Source: Phytohabitans suffuscus (GTDB lineage Bacteria; Actinomycetota; Actinomycetes; Mycobacteriales; Micromonosporaceae). Taken from it: DNA of 64,000 nt. This document shows positions 8,588 through 16,663 of this stretch, in pieces. Numbering within the stretch: the stretch's first letter is position 1; each line of letters begins with the position of its first letter. A model generated the notes under the pieces. The model worked only from the letters and a program-made list of their open reading frames with translations, did no database searches and had not been told where the DNA came from. The stretch lies in assembly GCF_011764565.1 (NCBI RefSeq), contig NZ_AP022871.1, forward strand, positions 930,001-994,000, in the 5' to 3' direction. Made by a program: the position numbers and the translations under genes.

Positions 8588-8994
8588 GTTCCCTCCCAAC
8601 AGGGCCGGGCTGACATGCATCTCATGGCCGATCCAGGCACCAGGCAGACGTGTCACCATCCGCCAACTCACCAGCCATTCGACGCCCCGTCAACACTCTA
8701 AATGGCCGTTCTTGACCTGTCGCTACTCTAACCAAAGATAGCCGCAATTCGATTCCTGGATTCGCGTGACATAGGTCACTCGATAATCGGTGGAGGTGAT
8801 CTCATCCAGTGAGGTAATTTCTCATGATCCTCTAGCGCTTATCGATCTTACTATCTCCGAACGCCGACGGCGGCTTTGGTCATGCGTCATTCAGCGCGGT
8901 CAGTGCCGATTCGCCAGGGTAGACGGTCCATGCCGGTTCGCCGGGGGTAGAGTTATGGGCCTAAGAGCATCGTTGCCAATTTGGGGGACGCGGC
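8588..8994. other. divergent control region of the linaridin-like cluster
   Basis: This 407-bp AT-richer gap separates the minus-strand cluster from the plus-strand ABC transporter and must hold both promoters. I see no coding sequence in it. The clearest element is the palindrome at 8766-8779, listed separately. I could not settle a convincing -35/-10 pair for either direction. Confidence 0.6.
8766..8779. promoter_or_regulatory. palindromic candidate operator
   Basis: GTGACATAGGTCAC has perfect 5-bp arms (GTGAC/GTCAC) around a 4-bp centre, in the shared region between the precursor gene and the transporter. It could bind a dimeric regulator controlling both directions. No regulator gene is encoded in the cluster. 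Confidence 0.45.
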
Positions 8995-9672
8995 GTGGAT
9001 CGACCAGATTCGCTCGCCAGCACCATGGAGAGCCGGGTGGAGAAGCCTGCCATCGTCGCCGACCGAGTCACCGTCGCCTACGGGCCGACGGTCATCCTCG
9101 ACGGGCTGGACCTGCGGGTGCCCGCCGGGACCGCGGTGGCGCTGATCGGGGAAAACGGCTCGGGCAAGTCGTCGTTGCTGCGCTGCGTCGCCGGCCTGCA
9201 GCAGCCCACAGCAGGCGCGATCCGGGTCTTCGCGCAGCCGCCGGGTGGCGGCGTCGAATTCTGGCGAAACGTCGCCACCACCGTCGAGGCGCCGGCCTGG
9301 TATCACGGGCTGACCATACGCGAACACCTGGAACTGGTCCGGGTGGCCAACGGGCGGGATCCGGCCGACGAGTACATCGACGAGGTCTGCGAGGCGTTGG
9401 GTATCGCCTTTCTAGGCGGAAGCCTACCCAGCACGCTCTCCTCGGGGCAGCGGCAACGTTTCCTGCTGGCCGCCGTGCTGGTGCGTCCCAGCCGGCTGCT
9501 CCTGCTCGACGAGCCTGAGCAACGCCTGGACGCGCCGAGCAGGACCGCCGTCGCGGCTCGCCTCCGGGACTACGTCGCAGCCGGTGGCACGGTGCTGATG
9601 GCCAGCCACGACACCGAGTTCCTCGACCAGATCGGGTGCCGGACCATCCGCTTGAGCAGGAGCGACCGGTAG
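8995..9672 (+). CDS. ABC transporter ATP-binding protein, 225 aa
   Basis: Nucleotide-binding subunit of an exporter. Walker A GENGSGKS lies at residues 52-59, followed by the signature LSSGQRQR, Walker B LLLLDEPE, and an H-loop His in MASHDTE. The length fits a stand-alone ABC-2-type ATPase. The start is GTG with GGGGGA six bases upstream. The stop codon overlaps the start of the permease gene. It is divergent from the candidate linaridin precursor, so it probably exports the peptide or protects the producer from it, in the role of LinT/CypT. This is inferred from context; the ATPase sequence does not show the substrate. Confidence 0.9.
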   Translation: MDRPDSLASTMESRVEKPAIVADRVTVAYGPTVILDGLDLRVPAGTAVALIGENGSGKSSLLRCVAGLQQPTAGAIRVFAQPPGGGVEFWRNVATTVEAPAWYHGLTIREHLELVRVANGRDPADEYIDEVCEALGIAFLGGSLPSTLSSGQRQRFLLAAVLVRPSRLLLLDEPEQRLDAPSRTAVAARLRDYVAAGGTVLMASHDTEFLDQIGCRTIRLSRSDR

Positions 9673-11207
9673 TGGTGGGCATCACCCGGGCGCCCGCCGA
9701 GGTGTCGTGGGTCGCGGCGAAGGGCGTCCGCCGCTGGATCCGGAGCCGGCAGATCGCGGCGAACGGCCGGCTGGACCCGGGCGTCGTCTACTCGGTGCTG
9801 CTCGCGGTCGCGATGGCCGTCGCCCTCCTGCATGGCCCGATCGTGGCCGCGATCTGGCCGGAGACGCCTCCGGATAGCCTCGGGCTGCCCCTGGAGGTAC
9901 TGGCCGGCGCGGGGCTGACCTGGGCGGCGCTGTACAGCGTCCTACGCCGGCTCGGTCCGCTGACGGTCAGCCGCAGCGCCGCGACCTGGCTGCTGCCGGC
10001 TCCGGTCTCCCGGCGGATGTTGTTGACCCCGTCGCTGTCGCTGGCGACCGCCACGTCCGCGGTGATCGGCGCATTGACTGGCCTGGCGGTGCTCGGCCAT
10101 GCCGCGACGCGGCCGGTGCCGGCCGGGTCGGTGCTCACCGGCACGAGCCTCGGCGCGGCCGCGGCGGTCGCCGTGGCGCTGCTCGCGCTGCTCTGCCAGC
10201 GCCGGCCCGCGGTGGCTCGGCGCCTGGACGTGTCGGGCGGAGCCGTCGTTTGTGGACTCCTCGCGGTCGCCGCCGCCGGCCAGCTGACCGATCACACCGT
10301 CCGCGCGATCCCGCCGTCAGCGGGGCCCGTGCTGCCGGCCATGGCGCTACTCGCGCTCGCCGCGGCGCTTGCCTTGGTGGTGACCGTCTGGCTCAGGCTG
10401 GACGGATGGCCAACCCACCAGCTCGCCGAGGCTTCGGCCAACGCGGGGGCGTACGCCGATGCCGCGTACGCGGTGGAGCCGTCGTTCCTGGCCGAGGTCA
10501 GCCAGCGTCGCTTCTGGCAGCGCCGGGGCGGCTTCCGGCCGAGTCAGATGTTCCGGTCCGGGGCAGTGCCCCCGCTGGTGGCCCACGACCTGCTCATCAC
10601 CCGCCGCAAGGCCGGCCGGTTCTGGTGGCTGGCCGCGACGGCGATGGTCCCGGTGATGCTCGGGCGTGGCCCGGCCTGGCTGCAGCTCGGTGCGGTGTTG
10701 ATCGGCGCGATCGGCGCGGCCAGCGTGCCCACGGAGTCCACGCACAGCGAGGCCCGTAGCGCGGCTCTGCTCCGGCTGCTCGGCCTGTCCGGGCGGCGGG
10801 CCGTCGCCCAGCGGCTGGTCGTCCCCAGCGTGCTCGCCGCGCTCTGGTGCGCTGCCGTGATGGTCGCCCTGCAGGCCGCAGGGCTTGTGCGAGGTCCCTG
10901 GTGGGCGTTGGGTCTCGTCGCCGGTCCGGCGGTCGCGGTCGCGGCGGTGCAGCGAGCGAAAGCCAGCGCCGCCAGCGTTGCCAACGTGCTGATCGATACG
11001 CCGTTGGGCGCCTTCCCGGCCGGCATGCTGCTGTGGCTACTCAACGGCCTGGACGTACTCACGGTGCTGAGCCTTCCGCTCTCGGTCGGCCTCGCCACCC
11101 ACGGCACCGGGGAGGTGCTCAGCTGGGCCTGGGTGGCCGTGCAGGCGTTCGTGTCCGCCGCCGGCTGCGCGCTCATGGTCCGCTGGTCCAAGACCCGCTT
11201 TGATTGA
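9672..11207 (+). CDS. multi-pass ABC-2-like permease, 511 aa
   Basis: This long hydrophobic protein has about ten or more predicted membrane helices (for example around residues 35-55, 75-100, 180-260 and 320-500) and no ATPase motif. It may belong to the actinobacterial DUF6297 type of transporter membrane proteins; I am not certain. The GTG at 9672 is chosen because it overlaps the TAG of the ATPase gene (TAGTG), typical of coupled subunits. A charged segment in the centre with YAVEPSFLAEVSQRRFWQR is probably cytoplasmic. With the preceding ATPase it forms the export or immunity transporter of the cluster. Confidence 0.8.
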   Translation: MVGITRAPAEVSWVAAKGVRRWIRSRQIAANGRLDPGVVYSVLLAVAMAVALLHGPIVAAIWPETPPDSLGLPLEVLAGAGLTWAALYSVLRRLGPLTVSRSAATWLLPAPVSRRMLLTPSLSLATATSAVIGALTGLAVLGHAATRPVPAGSVLTGTSLGAAAAVAVALLALLCQRRPAVARRLDVSGGAVVCGLLAVAAAGQLTDHTVRAIPPSAGPVLPAMALLALAAALALVVTVWLRLDGWPTHQLAEASANAGAYADAAYAVEPSFLAEVSQRRFWQRRGGFRPSQMFRSGAVPPLVAHDLLITRRKAGRFWWLAATAMVPVMLGRGPAWLQLGAVLIGAIGAASVPTESTHSEARSAALLRLLGLSGRRAVAQRLVVPSVLAALWCAAVMVALQAAGLVRGPWWALGLVAGPAVAVAAVQRAKASAASVANVLIDTPLGAFPAGMLLWLLNGLDVLTVLSLPLSVGLATHGTGEVLSWAWVAVQAFVSAAGCALMVRWSKTRFD

Positions 11208-11907
11208 CGGCCGTACCACGCCATTCTGCGATTGCGAGCTGCCGGCGTTCCCGACGGCACTGGAAACGCCGACCTGCCCGACCAGGCCGTGATCATCCTC
11301 GCGGCGACAACGGCCACGCGCCTTCTATCAGGACAAACGTCATTCCGCCGCCGGTCACACCGCGTTCCCATGTTGTACGGGACCCGCCGGGGCACCACAA
11401 AGAACTGCGCCGTGGACACCCGTGTGTTGATCATGGAAGCCACGTATCCGCTGCCGGCCACGCGGCGGGCGTGATCTCGCGATCGGCGGGTCTCGGTCGG
11501 ACACCGATCGCAGCCTGGTGCGCAGAGTCCTGCAGCCCACACCGCGCCACCGCCATCGTCCAAGCCATCATCGTCCTCCAACACGCCGAAGACGACCGCT
11601 ACTCACGATGAAAATGGCTCAATGCCTGGTGACAGGCGAACCAACTCTAGCGACGACGGCCGACAGGTCGGCCAAGGGTGACCGCGCGTCGGCGCAGGCA
11701 CCGGCCGGTTTCACACGACGCAGAACTCGTCCTCGTGCCGAGTTGCCGTCAATGCCAACCGAAGGTGCTTCGCGGTCAGTAAGCCCGATGTGGAGGCCGG
11801 GACGTCGCTGTTCAGGGTGCCCTACAAGCGGTCAGCCACCTAGCTCGTCCAAGCATCGCTGAAACATGGCCGCCGCCACCCGCGGTGGCACCGTCATCAT
11901 TCGACCA
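11208..11907. other. gene-free stretch at right end of island
   Basis: I see no supportable gene. CGCGTTCCCATGTTGT at 11361-11376 is the exact reverse complement of 2039-2054, and similarity extends a few bases further with a one-base gap, so the transporter, the cluster and the IS lie between inverted copies. The rest is unassigned sequence, perhaps remnant mobile DNA. No terminator with a clear T-run follows the permease. Confidence 0.5.
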
Positions 11908-12492
11908 TCAGTGGTACGTGAGCTCGCCCGCCTCGATGGGAGCAGCGAGCCGGTTCTCCTCCGGGGCCAGCGGACAAGCCCACTGGTCACTGAAGGCGCA
12001 GCTCGGGTTGTACGCGTAGTTGAGGTCGAGGCGCACCCGGGCGGCGGAGAGCGCCGCCACGCCACGCCCGAACGTGCCCTTCACCGTGTCCGTCAGGTAG
12101 CGCCCGGCCCCGTACGTCGCCGACCCGTACGTGCCGTCGCGGAACGGCAGGAACAGCCCGCCGCCGTACGCCTCGATCCAGAAGAGGGTCAGCGGGCCCC
12201 ACGGGGTGAGCGCGCGGGCCACCCGCCGGTACCGCACCACGCCGTCCGGACCGCCGGTGTCGATCTCCAGCGTGCCCTCCGCCGCCTCCAGGGGCGCCTC
12301 GACCACCGCGGCCGGGTTTTCCGGGAAGTAGCGGAGCCCGGCGAAGGTGGCGCGCTCGTCCGGCGGGATCGGTGACTGTGCGTGTTCAGCGAACAACCGG
12401 TCGCGGGCCGAGCGGAATCCGCCCAGGTCGAGCCCGGAGAGGTACATGCGCGCGACCCGCTCGCGCCAGTCGGCCAGATCCAGAATTTCCAC
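11908..12492 (-). CDS. DUF1684 family protein, 194 aa
   Basis: A conserved protein of unknown function found widely in actinobacteria. Characteristic segments are YGGGLFLPFRDGTYG with a following YGAGRYL, and the C-terminal NPSCAFSDQWACPLAPEENR. I chose the GTG at 12492 because conserved sequence begins there (EILDLADWRERV); longer frames read into the region upstream of the NAD kinase gene. There is no signal peptide. It is divergent from nadK with a 149-bp gap. Its 3' end is duplicated in the same orientation at 179-285, making this gene the apparent right boundary and insertion point of the island to its left. Confidence 0.85.
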   Translation of the reverse strand: MEILDLADWRERVARMYLSGLDLGGFRSARDRLFAEHAQSPIPPDERATFAGLRYFPENPAAVVEAPLEAAEGTLEIDTGGPDGVVRYRRVARALTPWGPLTLFWIEAYGGGLFLPFRDGTYGSATYGAGRYLTDTVKGTFGRGVAALSAARVRLDLNYAYNPSCAFSDQWACPLAPEENRLAAPIEAGELTYH

Positions 12493-12641
12493 GCTCTCGA
12501 ACCCTAACCGCCCATCCAACGTATTCACGGCGGATGAGGCACTATTTTGCCCCCACGGCTCCCGGGCCCGCGCGAGCGCCGGTTTACCCAGCCCAGCGGC
12601 CGTCGCTGATACCGTTTGTCCGTGACGTTCCGGACACGCCG

Positions 12642-13502
12642 ATGATCCACACGGTCGGGCTCGTGCTGCATCCACAGCGTGACAGCCGAGCGGCCATGTC
12701 GACCATCAGCGCGTGGGTGCGCGGTCACCAGGCCACGCTGCTGGGGCTGCCCGAGGAGGTGGCCCGGACCGAGGGCGCCGCCGCGGTTCCGGCGGAAAAG
12801 CTGGCCGAGGAGTCCGACCTGATCGTGAGCCTCGGTGGTGACGGCACGATGCTCCGCTCGATGCGCCTGGCCAGCGGCTCCCGCGCGCCGGTGCTCGGGG
12901 TCAACCTGGGGCGCCTCGGCTTCCTCGCCGAGATCGACGTTCCGCAGCTGCCCGAGGCGCTGTCCGCGATCGACGACAAGCGGTTCACCGTCGAGGCCCG
13001 CTCCGCGGTGCGGTCCCGGTTTCACAACCAGGAGGTGCTGGCCTTCAACGAGGTCGCGCTGGTGCGCCGCCCCGGCGGGCCGATGGCGGCGGTCGAGCTG
13101 TTCGTCGAGGGGCACCCGTTCATCCACTACGTGGCCGACGCGCTGATCGTGGCGACCCCGACCGGCTCGACGGCCTACAGCTTCTCTGCCGGCGGCCCGA
13201 TCGTCTCGCCTCGGACGCAGGGGCTGGTGGTGACGCCGGTCGCGCCCCACTCGGCGTACAACCGGGCGCTGGTGCTCTCCGAGAGCGAGAAGGTGGCGCT
13301 GCGCGTGCTGCCGGCCAGCGGCGACCTGGAGGTCGAGTCGGACGGCTCGGTCGTCGGCCGCCTCTGCCCCGGCGACACGGTCGAGGTGTCGGCCGTGCCG
13401 GGCGCGGCGAGCGTGGTGCGGCTCGGGCACACGACGTTCTACCAGCGCGCCCAGCGCAAGCTCCGCCTCACCGGCTCCACCGAGGTCGACCGCGCCTGGT
13501 GA
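12642..13502 (+). CDS. nadK: NAD kinase, 286 aa
   Basis: Phosphorylates NAD to NADP in the cytosol. It has the family hallmark GGDGT with the catalytic Asp at 67, the NE motif (FNEVALVRR) and the nucleotide-site stretch TPTGSTAYSFSAGGPIVSP. The length is typical. The ATG at 12642 begins the conserved N-terminus (IHTVGLVLHPQRD). The reading frame is intact. A 72-bp piece of this gene (12797-12868, around GGDGT) is present again inside the phospholipase D pseudogene at 16312-16383, with about three mismatches. Confidence 0.95.
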   Translation: MIHTVGLVLHPQRDSRAAMSTISAWVRGHQATLLGLPEEVARTEGAAAVPAEKLAEESDLIVSLGGDGTMLRSMRLASGSRAPVLGVNLGRLGFLAEIDVPQLPEALSAIDDKRFTVEARSAVRSRFHNQEVLAFNEVALVRRPGGPMAAVELFVEGHPFIHYVADALIVATPTGSTAYSFSAGGPIVSPRTQGLVVTPVAPHSAYNRALVLSESEKVALRVLPASGDLEVESDGSVVGRLCPGDTVEVSAVPGAASVVRLGHTTFYQRAQRKLRLTGSTEVDRAW

Positions 13503-13540
13503 CCGCGCTCGCCGGGTGAGTCTCCCGTCACGCCAGTTGG

Positions 13541-13552
13541 TTCAAATCTGAA
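13541..13552. promoter_or_regulatory. candidate MarR operator
   Basis: TTCAAATCTGAA, an inverted repeat of TTCA/TGAA, lies 19 bp before the MarR start codon. This is the kind of short AT-rich palindrome MarR dimers use for autoregulation. It would control the marR-pirin unit. Confidence 0.5.
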
Positions 13553-13571
13553 ATAGAGCTACCGTGGGGGC

Positions 13572-14036
13572 ATGGCCGAGCCGCTCACCCCTACGGAGAT
13601 GGCCGGCTGGCGGGCTTACATCGAGTCCAGCCAGCTGCTGATGACCCAGCTCGAAGAGGACATGCGGGCCGAGAGCGGGCTGACGTTCAACGACTACCAC
13701 GTGCTGGTGCTGCTCTCCGAGGCGCCGGACGGGCGCCTGCGGATGGGCGAGCTCGCCAGCCGGCTGGTGTTTTCGCCCAGCCGCTTGACGTACCAGATCG
13801 GTTCGATGGAAAAGCGCGGGCTGGTGGCCCGCGAGAGCTGCCCGGAAGACCGCCGGGGCAGCGAGGCCGTGCTGACGGCCGAGGGCCTGCGCACGCTGCG
13901 TGAGGCCGCGCCGCACCACCTGCGCTCGGTGCGCGCCAACTTCATGGACGGCCTCGACGAGACCGAGATCGCCGTCCTCACCCGCGTCTTCACCCGGCTC
14001 GGCGAGCGCCTGCGCGCCGAGCGGGTCGCCCAGTAA
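13572..14036 (+). CDS. MarR family transcriptional regulator, 154 aa
   Basis: A small dimeric winged-helix repressor. The DNA-binding part is roughly residues 55-100 (LRMGELASRLVFSPSRLTYQ, then the wing with SCPEDRRGSEAVLT), flanked by N- and C-terminal dimerisation helices. The ATG is preceded by GTGGGGG. The pirin gene follows 11 bp downstream on the same strand, a common pairing in which the regulator controls the pirin-like protein, often in response to phenolic or quinone-type compounds. The effector cannot be read from the sequence. Confidence 0.9.
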   Translation: MAEPLTPTEMAGWRAYIESSQLLMTQLEEDMRAESGLTFNDYHVLVLLSEAPDGRLRMGELASRLVFSPSRLTYQIGSMEKRGLVARESCPEDRRGSEAVLTAEGLRTLREAAPHHLRSVRANFMDGLDETEIAVLTRVFTRLGERLRAERVAQ

Positions 14037-14047
14037 GGGAGTTTCCG

Positions 14048-15040
14048 ATGCCAGCCATCACCGTCGACGACGTACTCGTCCTGCCCCGGCTGCCCAGGCT
14101 CGACCCCGCCACCACCGAGTTCCGCGCGGTCCGCCGCCTCATCACCGCGCCCAGCGGCTTCGAGGGCGAGGGCTTCCCGGTCCGCCGCGCCTTCGCCGGC
14201 GTGCCGCTGACCGAGCTCGACCCGTTCATCCACCTCGACCAGATGGGCGAGGTCGACTACGCGCCGGGCGAGCCGAAGGGCACGCCGTGGCACCCGCACC
14301 GCGGCTTCGAGACCGTCACGTACATCATCGACGGCATCTTCGACCACCAGGACTCCAACGGCGGCGGTGGCACGATCACCAACGGCGACACGCAATGGAT
14401 GACGGCGGGAAGCGGCATCCTGCACATCGAGGCGCCGCCGGAGCACCTGGTCGTGAGCGGCGGCCTCTTCCACGGCCTGCAGCTGTGGGTCAACCTGCCC
14501 CGCGCCAAGAAGATGAGCCCGCCGCGCTACCAGGACATCCGCGGCCGCGAGGCGAGCCTGCTCACCACGCCCGACGGCGGCGCGCTGATCCGGGTCATCG
14601 CCGGCGAGATCGACGGCCACCAGGGGCCGGGCACCACGCACACGCCGATCACGATCGCGCACGTCACGCTCCAGCCCGGCGCCCAGCTCGACCTGCCCTG
14701 GCGGTCGGACTACAACGCGCTGGTGTACGTGCTGGGTGGCCGCGGCACGGTCGGCACCGACCACCGGCCCGTCCACACCGGACAGCTGGCGGTGCACGCC
14801 GCGGGCGAGGCGCTGACGGTGACCGCCGACGGCAAGCAGGACCCGCACACGCCGGCGCTCGACCTGTACATCATGGGCGGTCAGCCGATCCGCGAGCCGG
14901 TGGCCCACTACGGCCCGTTCGTGATGAACACCCGCGAGGAGCTGGTGAAGGCGTTCGAGGACTACCAGGCGGGCCGGCTGGGCGTCATCCCCGCCGAGCG
15001 GGTCCCGCACTCGGGTGGCGAGGAGCCGCCCGTCTCGTAG
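14048..15040 (+). CDS. pirin family protein, 330 aa
   Basis: A bicupin metalloprotein related to pirin and YhhW, some members of which have quercetin 2,3-dioxygenase activity. The N-terminal metal site is complete: H82 and H84 in WHPHRGFE, H126 and E128 in ILHIEAPPE. The C-terminal cupin (from about residue 195) lacks an obvious metal site, as usual. The length is slightly above the family average. It is probably cotranscribed with the MarR gene just upstream. The substrate is unknown. Confidence 0.9.
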   Translation: MPAITVDDVLVLPRLPRLDPATTEFRAVRRLITAPSGFEGEGFPVRRAFAGVPLTELDPFIHLDQMGEVDYAPGEPKGTPWHPHRGFETVTYIIDGIFDHQDSNGGGGTITNGDTQWMTAGSGILHIEAPPEHLVVSGGLFHGLQLWVNLPRAKKMSPPRYQDIRGREASLLTTPDGGALIRVIAGEIDGHQGPGTTHTPITIAHVTLQPGAQLDLPWRSDYNALVYVLGGRGTVGTDHRPVHTGQLAVHAAGEALTVTADGKQDPHTPALDLYIMGGQPIREPVAHYGPFVMNTREELVKAFEDYQAGRLGVIPAERVPHSGGEEPPVS

Positions 15041-15055
15041 AGGGTTCCGGTCGGG

Positions 15056-15184
15056 TCAGAGGGTCACGAGGTACATGCCGGCGACGCCGAGCAGGACCAT
15101 CAGCAGCATGGTCAGCAGCAGGCCACGGCCGGCCTCGACGGGAGCCTGGGCCTGCTCGGTGGTGGCGATCGACTCGGTGGTCAC
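15056..15184 (-). CDS. small single-helix membrane protein, 42 aa
   Basis: A small gene with a perfect ribosome site: AGGAGG lies five bases before GTG at 15184. The peptide has a Thr/Glu-rich N-terminus (MTTESIATTEQAQAPVEAG) and one hydrophobic helix (about residues 21-42) running to the C-terminus. There is no leader cleavage signal and no Cys. I do not recognise a family. It is convergent with the pirin gene, whose stop lies 15 bp away. The strong translation signal and clean topology make it more than a chance frame; a role in the membrane is likely but unknown. Confidence 0.65.
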   Translation of the reverse strand: MTTESIATTEQAQAPVEAGRGLLLTMLLMVLLGVAGMYLVTL

Positions 15185-15258
15185 TGTGTCCTCCTGGGGG
15201 TCTCGCTCCGGTCACATTGACGTTATGGCGGCACCCCCATCTGGGTAATCACGGATTC

Positions 15259-16523
15259 GTGCCGCTGACGACCTGGTTCCTCACCGCGCCGGAGCGCGAC
15301 AACGACGTGTCCGACATACCCGCTTGGACGTCGGGAAACACCACCGAGCCACTGATTCACGGCTCGACCTACTTCGATCGCCTCGTCGCCGCCGTCGAGG
15401 CCATGTCCGAGGGCGACCACCTGTTCTTCACGGACTGGCGCGGCAACCCGGACGAACGCCTGCGACCAGCGGGTACGCAGCCCTGTGCCACAGCCGCCGC
15501 GACGACGCCGACCACCGCGGCGACCCGCGGGTCGTGCGGATGTCCGACCGGTACGGCCAGAACCCGCCCTGGCACGACGTGCAGCTCCAGCTGAAGGGGC
15601 CGGTGGTGGGCGCGCTGGACACGTCGTTTCGCGAGCGGTGGAACGACCCGACGCCGCTCGACTTTCACAGCCCGACCGCCTGGGTACGCGACAAGGTCAG
15701 TGGCGGCGCGGCTACACGAAGGCGATCCGGCGCGCCCGCCGCCTGATCTACCTGGAGGACCAGTACCTGTGGTCCCGCGAGGTCGCCGACCTCCTCTCCG
15801 GCGCGCTGGCCTGCGACCCCGATCTGCGCCTGGTCGCCGTCGTGCCGCGCTACCCGGACGTGGACGGCGAGCTGGCCCGGCCCAACCAGGTCGGCCGTGC
15901 CAAGGCGCTGGACGTGTGCCGCGGCGCCCGCCGGCGACCGCGTGCACGTCTTCGACGTGGAGAACCACGCGGGCGGACCCGTGTACGTGCACGCCAAGGT
16001 CTGCGTCGTCGACGACGTGTGGGCGTGCGTCGGCAGCGACAACTTCAACCGTCGCTCGTGGACCCATGACAGCGAGCTGTCCTGCGCCGTCCCCGACGAG
16101 GCCCGCGACGGCCGCTCCCCCACTGACCCGGCCGGCCTCGGCGACGGCGTGTTCGCCCGCGACCTGTGCCTGCGGCTGATGCGCGAACACCTGGACCGCG
16201 CGCCGGACGGCTCCGAGGACGCCGACCTGATCGAACCGGCGGGCGCGGTGGCCGCGGTGCGCGCCCACGCCTGGCCCTGGCCGACTGGCTCAAGTCCGGC
16301 GAGGAAGGACGAAAGCCGGCCGAGGAGTCCGACCTGATCGTGAGCCTCGGCGGTGACGGCACGATGCTCCGCTCGATGCGTCTCCCGGCCACCCAGCCGG
16401 CTGGTCCCGCACGAGCCGGAGAAGCCCTCCCGGCTGACCCGGCTGTGGGCGGTGCCCGCGTACCGCCTGATCTACGACCCCGACTGCCGCCCGCGGCGCC
16501 ACCGCCGCGCCGGCACCTGGTGA
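15259..16523 (+). pseudogene. decayed phospholipase D-like (HKD) gene
   Basis: Pieces of a PLD/cardiolipin-synthase-like protein lie in all three plus-strand frames: VPLTTWFLTAPERDND (start, GTG 15259), the part with PPWHDVQLQLKGPVVG, then RRLIYLEDQYLW, then the second HKD motif HAKVCVVDD with GSDNFNRRSW, and a C-terminus near LWAVPAYRLIYDP ending at 16523. The first HKD motif and the segment between about 15690 and 15715 are missing, so there are internal deletions as well as frame changes; one indel cannot repair it. A 72-bp NAD kinase gene fragment (16312-16383) is inserted near the 3' end. It is clearly non-functional. Confidence 0.8.
16312..16383 (+). repeat. stray 72-bp copy of nadK
   Basis: Nearly identical (about three mismatches by eye) to 12797-12868, the part of NAD kinase encoding EESDLIVSLGGDGTMLRSMR, in the same strand orientation. 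It sits between two segments of the phospholipase D pseudogene, where it does not belong. A local duplication or gene-conversion event is likely. Confidence 0.85.
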
Positions 16524-16590
16524 CGTCGGCCACTGTGGACGGACCGGCCGCGAGGGCGGCTTCGCCGGCCGGGGGTTGGGATGGTGGCGC

Positions 16591-16650
16591 GCGGAGGGTG
16601 AGGCCGCGGGAGCAACGGTCCGGACCACAGTGGACGTCGCGGTAGCTCGC
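16591..16650 (-). repeat. post-stop repeat element, copy 1
   Basis: One of five close copies of a ~58-bp element (core GGTCCGGACC, then GTTGCTCCCGCGG and CCTCACCCTCCGC) found just after stop codons. Here it begins 13 bp beyond the PCMT-like gene stop and is read in that gene's direction. Confidence 0.75.
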
Positions 16651-16663
16651 ATCGTCTTTGGGT

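Noticed and set aside
15259..16523. phospholipase D broken only by sequencing error
   Set aside because: The first HKD motif and other segments are absent and foreign nadK sequence is inserted, so base correction cannot restore it.
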